The notes under the pieces are model-generated. The model was not told the DNA's origin. It saw only the letters and a program-made list of their open reading frames with translations, and ran no database searches. Positions 16,634-22,045 of a stretch of 22,045 nt of DNA are shown piece after piece. This DNA is from Choristocarpus tenellus KU-1152 (taxonomy: Eukaryota; Phaeophyceae), in the NCBI GenBank assembly GCA_964200185.2, contig CAXNAD020000306.1:1-22045 (forward strand). Reading direction: 5' to 3'. Each line of letters starts with the position of its first letter. Position 1 is the stretch's first letter. The position numbers and the translations under genes were made by a program.

Positions 16634-17257
16634 CTGCACATTGAAAAGAACCTGGTATGGTCTGTTCACAGAGACAGCCACAATTATGCACTGGTTAGGG
16701 CCATACACAGAACATTAAGCATCCAGGTTTACACATCAGTACAGTATTAATTGAAGCATAGAAGATGGATGGATGCAGCACGATTATGCACAGATTTAAC
16801 ATTTGTGAACTCTTTGCATGGACTACCATTTGTAAACTACAAAACACAATCAAACATGTCAAACTGTGTATGTCTCCTGAGTCATTCTTTTGGTATTGAT
16901 GAGAGCATATGTTCCACACCTCCCTAAGCATGAAGCACGGTCTGACCTTGGTCGCATTCAGGTGCAGGATCGACATTGGAAACGCGGATTGATTCCATTT
17001 GAGCGTTGAATGCCATGAAGTTCCCACCTCATGTGAAAGGCCATAATCTTTGAGTGGTATTATTAACATCAGGGCACCGAGGGTCAGCAGAGTGCCAATG
17101 AACCATCTGGTTGCATTTTTGTGCCGTTGGGTCAAATTCATGAAATCGCATAGTATGCAAGCATGCAAATGAATGTGTGAGAATGATACCACCTACCCAA
17201 ACAGAGTGCACTAGAGTCGCACCCCAAACTGTACTCTGCCTTACTCTTCAACCCACT
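16634..17257. other. Probable decayed mobile-element sequence
   Basis: Follows the RT fragment. A 165-codon minus-strand frame (16695-17192) crosses it but has no recognisable motif. I do not call it a gene. Confidence 0.4.
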
Positions 17258-17445
17258 GAAGCGATCCCTCAGGCAATTTTATACGCTCTGCTTTGCTTCA
17301 CAATATCAATAATCTTATTATTTATCTGCACGATGGCATCCTGTCTATGAATGAAATGATCCCTAGGGTGATTTTACTTCCTCCGATTTACTTCACAACA
17401 GCAATATTCTTATCATTTATACGCAAGGTGCCGCACTATGAATGT
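17258..17445. repeat. Two diverged tandem copies of a 95-bp unit
   Basis: Copies start at 17258 (GAAGCGATCCCTCAGGCAAT) and 17353 (GAAATGATCCCTAGGGTGAT). They share ATTTTA, TTACTTCACAA/TGCTTCACAA, TCTTAT(T/C)ATTTAT and CTATGAAT at matching positions. Confidence 0.75.
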
Positions 17446-17929
17446 GCTGAGTAACTCTGAGTATAAAATAGAAGAGCAGTGTCTCTTCGTCTGTGTGTGT
17501 TACTACGAACAGGCATGTCATAACCCCTGTTGTTCTCACGCGTACACTGATGCCAGTGATTTTCACATATTATTTTCACGTTCTTTTTTAGTTCAGGTTT
17601 TGAGTAGGATCAACCCCATCGCCCACATTTTTGTGGTTCACCCCCACTTGTGTTGGTGTGCCCTCGTATGGGTAATGAGAGCGGGGGGGACAATGGGACT
17701 TGCCAGGTACTGGTTTTGCTCCTCATTCTCCGTCTTTTTCTAATCGATGTTATATTATTATTTTGCCTTTGGGATTTTCCTGATGTGTCAGGGGAAAAAC
17801 AATGGAAACTATTTACATGTCAGAAAAGTCAGTGTTATCGTCTCAAAATATTGCGTGACTGGTCACTATCTTGCGTGGTGGTGTACTCGTTAATTGAAGT
17901 AAAACCGAGAGGTACCCAGGTTTTTTACT
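17446..17929. other. No gene recognised
   Basis: Two overlapping plus-strand frames (17438-17743, 17650-17943) are Cys/Phe/Val-rich, without a motif or supported start. Confidence 0.4.
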
Positions 17930-18155
17930 GTTTTCCATTTTAAATATGTTTTTCAATCTTTTACAATTAACCCATATTTCTATGGATGAAGTTCTAAGTT
18001 CGAGTTGAGAAAGTGTATTTCTCTCTTGTTTGAACCTTTTCCGAGACAATTCAGAAAAGATCCTACACACATTTGTGAAAAAAAGCCGAATTTTGCACAT
18101 GCTTGTCAGCATCCTTAAAATGCAACTCTGGTGTACCTCTCATTTACTTTGACTC
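17930..18155. repeat. Dispersed repeat, copy B
   Basis: Second copy of the 220-bp element at 16314-16535, diverged by substitutions and small indels. No RT sequence follows it. Confidence 0.8.
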
Positions 18156-19364
18156 GGTATTGACTATCGATATTACACATGTCCTCGTCTCAAGCATCAC
18201 ACGCCACCCAACCGTACTGCTTACCGTGTGTTGTGCTTACTCTATAGTAGTACCTGATCTTTGCCATCTCATGTCTTGTGTGTAGTATCTCACTCTTATT
18301 ATATTCCGAAGTAAAGTTATTATTACCACTATAAAATATATTAGTAGGATGTGTAGTTGTAGGAGTGATAGGTATGTAACTGCAGCAGGTAAGGGATGAC
18401 CAAAAACCGTGACGTGTGGCATAGAGATGCATGGAACGAGCAGAATAAACTTGATATCGTCAGCTGCAAGACGCTAGGAGCTGTGCAGAACACACAAGGT
18501 GTATCCTCTGAATGTGGCTGGAAGAAGCGTTGCATGCGATCCATCAACTCCTCACAACAAAAAAACTACACGAAGATCAATAAAATTGTGTATTGTACTC
18601 TGGAGTAACTTTAAATATTCATATTTTTGTGTAGACTTTTTCATATCATTGACCATACCCACTGCCACTGATTCTCTCTTCTTTACAACATGTCAATGTC
18701 GCGCTGGTTGTGCCAGACTCTGTCAGTTCTCATCATGCCTATTATTGTTCTAAAGAACGTTCCGTGTTGTGAATTACAATGATTTAGTCCAGGTGGTCTG
18801 TTTTATCAACGGTTAGGCAAGGTCATGGTTGAGACTTTTTAACATGTCAATTACTTTTTCTTACTTTTATACACTCTACACGCGATTAGCTTCCTTGAAT
18901 CCTCCTAAGACTCGGCACTTTGCACACCTCGCGTCGCTTTACACGCTTTCATATTTCACATATCAAATACTTAGGTCCGATTTGTGACATCCTTGTAAGT
19001 AGACTCGATTGACAAGACTATTTAAGTGTACCAAGTATTTTATATTTGTAGTCCCTACATTGATATACATGAAACTCTCGGCGATTGACTACCATCAGAC
19101 ACCCTAAACTTTCTGCTTCAACCCGCACCCCAACCATTTTTTCAGATATCATTGGGTGAAAAGTTAGCCAAGAGTGTAAGACCCTAATTTTTTGCTGGCT
19201 GGTGGGACTTGGACTGTGATGTGTTAATTCTATTTGTATTTTTATCTATTTTCTGCAGCCCACTTTTTATATTTCAGTTATCAACAGTCTGGCCCATACT
19301 TACACGATTACATGACTGAGTTCATCTATGATCAACACACGATGGTATAGATAGGCAGCCCATC
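18156..19364. other. No gene recognised
   Basis: Frames on both strands are under 85 codons and unsupported. No RNA gene is recognised. Confidence 0.4.
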
Positions 19365-19476
19365 CCCTGTCACTCTCCGTTGCTTCTAGAGGACTGTGGC
19401 ACGAGTCTTCCTCACCTCCTCTTTCATTGTACCAACATTGTTATCAGGGGGTCCTCGTTTAACACAAAATAATTGT
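19365..19476 (+). pseudogene. Possible LINE C-terminal Cys/His motif fragment
   Basis: Reads PCHSPLLLEDCGTSLPHLLF then HCTNI. The C-x-H...C...HLLFHC pattern resembles the Cys/His motif found after the RT domain in many LINE proteins (C..C...HLLF.C). It is short and isolated, and no RT sequence was identified directly upstream. Confidence 0.35.
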
Positions 19477-19918
19477 GGGCTCAGCACTGTGTAGGTGGGA
19501 GAGCCTGTTCTGTTCCTGGCTGTTGCAATCACACACCTCTAACTAGAGCATCTACACCCTCTGCATATATATGAGACTATCATCAAAATCCTATCCTGGT
19601 CATGGACAGGTCTACGACAGCGCATTTGGTCCCGCCATGATGTTGGTGTCATAGCGTCAGTAACATTTGACTTGACAGGGACATCCAACCTCTGTGGGTG
19701 TATTCCTTGGCTCAAGTATGGAAATTACATTGTGTTGAGTAACAGGGCCATGATGGGTGATGGTGTTTGACTAAAGAGGGAACGGTAGGATCAAGGTGTG
19801 TCTTGGTGACATATTTTTACGGATCACTACACGGCATCAGCATCAATCAAGGTAGCACTCTGGGGAAGGAAGGATATGGAAGACACATGGATTGAGTCGT
19901 AAGAAAATGCAAAACTGA
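19477..19918. other. No gene recognised
   Basis: No supported frame on either strand. It may be the tail of the element above. Confidence 0.4.
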
Positions 19919-19971
19919 CTTTAAATGCCACACGGTCAAAACCTGGGTACATCTCATTTACTTTGACTCAT
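19919..19971. repeat. Dispersed repeat, copy C (3' end only)
   Basis: Shares TTAAA...TG(G/T)(G/T)TAC(A/C)TCTCATTTACTTTGACTC with copies A and B, then passes straight into the 57-bp tandem repeat. Confidence 0.75.
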
Positions 19972-19978
19972 AGTGTTA

Positions 19979-20149
19979 CAGACGAATAGCGCGAGCGTTA
20001 CTTCTTGTGTTCCAACGAAGTGCGAGCATTTGTTACACGCGAATAGCGCGAGCATTTTCTTCTTATGTTTGAGGAAATACGAACATTTGTGACAGACGTA
20101 CAGTGTGAGGATTGTTTCTCGAGTTCTGACAAGTACGGACTATATACGA
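19979..20149. repeat. Three degenerate copies of a 57-bp tandem unit
   Basis: Landmarks GAATAGCGCGAGC start at 19984 and 20041, and the decayed GTACAGTGTGAGG at 20098, each 57 bases apart. Each is followed by a TTCTTGTGTT/TTCTTATGTT-like word; the first two copies also carry GAACATTTGT or GAGCATTTGT. Confidence 0.85.
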
Positions 20150-21808
20150 TATTAGTAACACATAGGTAGCCTTAGAGAATAAGTTATTATTTTGAGAAGG
20201 TGCAGAATAAGATTCGGAATACCTACGTAACATTCCAGAGGAAAATGTCAAAGTCACTAAGAAGTTGAAGAATAAAGACTTATGATTGGAGTACCTATAG
20301 AGTAGTTGATAGAAGACCAACGAAATTGGGTGGATGATGAAAATAATAAGAGAGATTTTTAATGGTAACACACTTTTTACCTCCCTTATGGCCCAGTCTT
20401 TTATCTTTGAACGAAGCATTGAGTCAAGCTTTGAGCTAAGCACTGAGTGGAGTATCTAGAGAAAGGCTATCTGACACCCTACAACCCGTTGTAAAAGGCA
20501 ATGCCCCCATAGCGTCGTTTTAAGGTCGTTGGATTTGGGTTGTACATCCTGGGAAAGTGAACATTGAGGGGCGCCTGTAACAATAGCACAGCCAGGCAGT
20601 AACTATGCACCTGTGAGGTCTAGGTACAGACCATCGATTCGGGACTAGACAAACATCATCAGATACTAGAGTGACGCTCTACCCAGTTTGAGTGTACAGG
20701 ACCCCATAAAGTTTAGTTGTCTGCAGATCAGGAACAGCAAAGTTCAGGGAGTTTTGTTACACGTGAACGAGTAGACAACTGTATGTAGTGTAACGCTTCC
20801 AATTTATCTTTACACAGAAAGGACAATACATGAACGAGGTGTACCGAATTTTTTTCAGAAGCTTTGTGTCAGTATTGTGGTAAGTGATGTGGATGGAGCG
20901 TCTATGATGTGTTGCGTATGTTTTGGAATGGAAGAGGAATGGTCGAAAGAGGATGTACCCTCATGTGTTCAGACCGAAAGGGGGTATCACAAGTGGCCGT
21001 ACTTGGTAGACCGTTTTCCATTGTTCTCCGTGCCTTTTCATATTGAAACGTATCAGACTTTTCCTTAGGGACTTCATAGTGGAATATTTACAACGTAGTG
21101 ACGTGTGAGGGTGGAATGCATTGCAGATTCCAGGTCACAAGGGTTCGTGGTCTGTGTTCTGTTATTTGGATTCTCGTACGCTAGCACCTTAGTGAATCTT
21201 CCATGTCACCAGCAATTAAATCAGTATGTTAAATAAGGTTCTTCTCACTTACATAGAATTAAAGTATCATAGAGGGTAAGAGTTTTGCCCTTTTCATCCA
21301 TTTGGGGCTTGGCTTCCCACGGGTATTTATGGACATTTTCCTACTTCGAAATGTTTCGAAGGAGGTAAAATGTATACGTTATGAAAAGGTGTGTCTGGAA
21401 CAAGGATATTGACATCTCCTAACAAACATGATAGCCAAAATGACATAAAAATTGCAACATTGGATTTTGGCCACCAAATGGACGTGGCTCTACCCTCTCT
21501 ATGGTCCCTTAACAAAGATTCTCATGTGGAAGAATTCTCTACCACCTATCTTTGATTTTTTTTCTGAAAATATCATTAAGCCTTATCATATTATTCCATG
21601 GATATTGAAGCAATTTTGGAAAGTTGGGAGAGGGTTCCGACGGCAAAAACAAGCGCTTAGCAGGACATTAATGGATACAGTTTATGATTCCTAGGCCTGA
21701 AACGGGTATGTACTATTTATACTATGGGTCACCAAAGAGTGAAAGTGATGCAAGTTCAAAATTGTAGATGGCAAAGGATACATCCCCAAATTCCAGACAA
21801 AGAGGGTG
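20150..21808. other. No gene recognised
   Basis: Frames at 20063-20443 (minus), 20877-21068 (plus) and 21452-21694 (plus) show no motif. The plus-strand frame around 21540-21690 has a protein-like stretch (ILKQFWKVGRGFRRQKQALS) but no further support. Confidence 0.4.
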
Positions 21809-22039
21809 CTATTTAAAGTATCGCTCGAGATCACGCTGATATTGGTCGGTTTCATAGAGATACGCGGAGTAAATTTCCCCTAGAATAATTTGGAATAGTG
21901 TTGTCTTCGGACTATAAACGTGGAGGTACTCCCTCTTGTCCACTCCTTGGACTGGAATGTTATGGGATACAAAGTACTGCCAAGAGGTGAAGAACATTAT
22001 GTATGTACAGGTTTTGGACTGGAGGGTCAAAGTATCGGG
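21809..22039 (-). CDS. Unassigned open frame at the right edge, possible 3' exon
   Basis: The minus-strand frame runs in from the edge (TLQSKTCTYIMFFTSWQYFV...) through VDKREYLHVYSPKTTLFQII and LGEIYSAYLYETDQYQRDLE, ending RYFK and a TAG. The mix of charged and aromatic residues looks protein-like, and there is no low complexity. No family is recognised. It could be the last exon of a gene lying to the right or a mobile-element remnant. The poly-C edge of the window cuts its start. Confidence 0.3.
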   Translation of the reverse strand, partial: PDTLTLQSKTCTYIMFFTSWQYFVSHNIPVQGVDKREYLHVYSPKTTLFQIILGEIYSAYLYETDQYQRDLERYFK

Positions 22040-22045
22040 GGGGGG

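Noticed and set aside
16695-17192. 165-codon minus-strand frame
   Set aside because: No motif, starts at a non-ATG codon, and lies in repeat-rich DNA next to an RT fragment.
20063-20443. 126-codon minus-strand frame
   Set aside because: It begins inside the 57-bp tandem repeat, is AT-driven, and has no motif.

Overview
The window is nuclear DNA of a eukaryote. It has low gene density, consensus GT-AG introns of about 150 to 1,200 bp, short minisatellites, CA and GA microsatellites, frequent poly-G/poly-C runs, and decayed non-LTR retrotransposons. Nothing in it is bacterial or phage-like: there are no operons or ribosome binding sites, and many of the longer uninterrupted frames are chance frames or shadows. 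The lineage cannot be fixed from the sequence. A long-intron alga, another protist or an invertebrate would all fit.

Layout. (1) Positions 1-1467, minus strand: part of a gene with a cyclic-nucleotide-binding domain (CNBD). Two exons join in phase across a 151-bp intron; the rest is off the left edge or unresolved. (2) 1468-7612: mostly non-coding, with a 3 x 62-bp minisatellite, a GTCCATGTCCA cluster, AC/GA/CCGT simple repeats and a few open frames of doubtful status. (3) 7613-13564, minus strand: the best-supported gene. I rebuilt it as seven exons with matching phases at all six junctions, giving about 550 residues. It encodes a putative RNA-binding protein with three CX5CX4CX3H zinc fingers and two copies of a cysteine-rich module (DQDLxDTW(F/Y)P..R(D/N)CxCCK joined to GYxYGCKxxxCxxxGxC). 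(4) 13862-15024, plus strand: a frameshifted non-LTR reverse transcriptase relic lying head-to-head with that gene. (5) 15025-22045: repeat-rich DNA with a second RT fragment (FADD motif), three copies of a dispersed repeat, 95-bp and 57-bp tandem repeats, and an unassigned open frame at the right edge.

The main find is the zinc-finger gene. Its second half repeats the order of its first half: Gly-rich linker and CCCH finger, phase-1 intron, DQDL/CxCC exon, phase-0 intron, GYxYGCK exon. This indicates duplication of an exon set. One copy has its middle exon split by an intron that the other copy lacks. No functional link between this gene and the CNBD gene can be read from the sequence.
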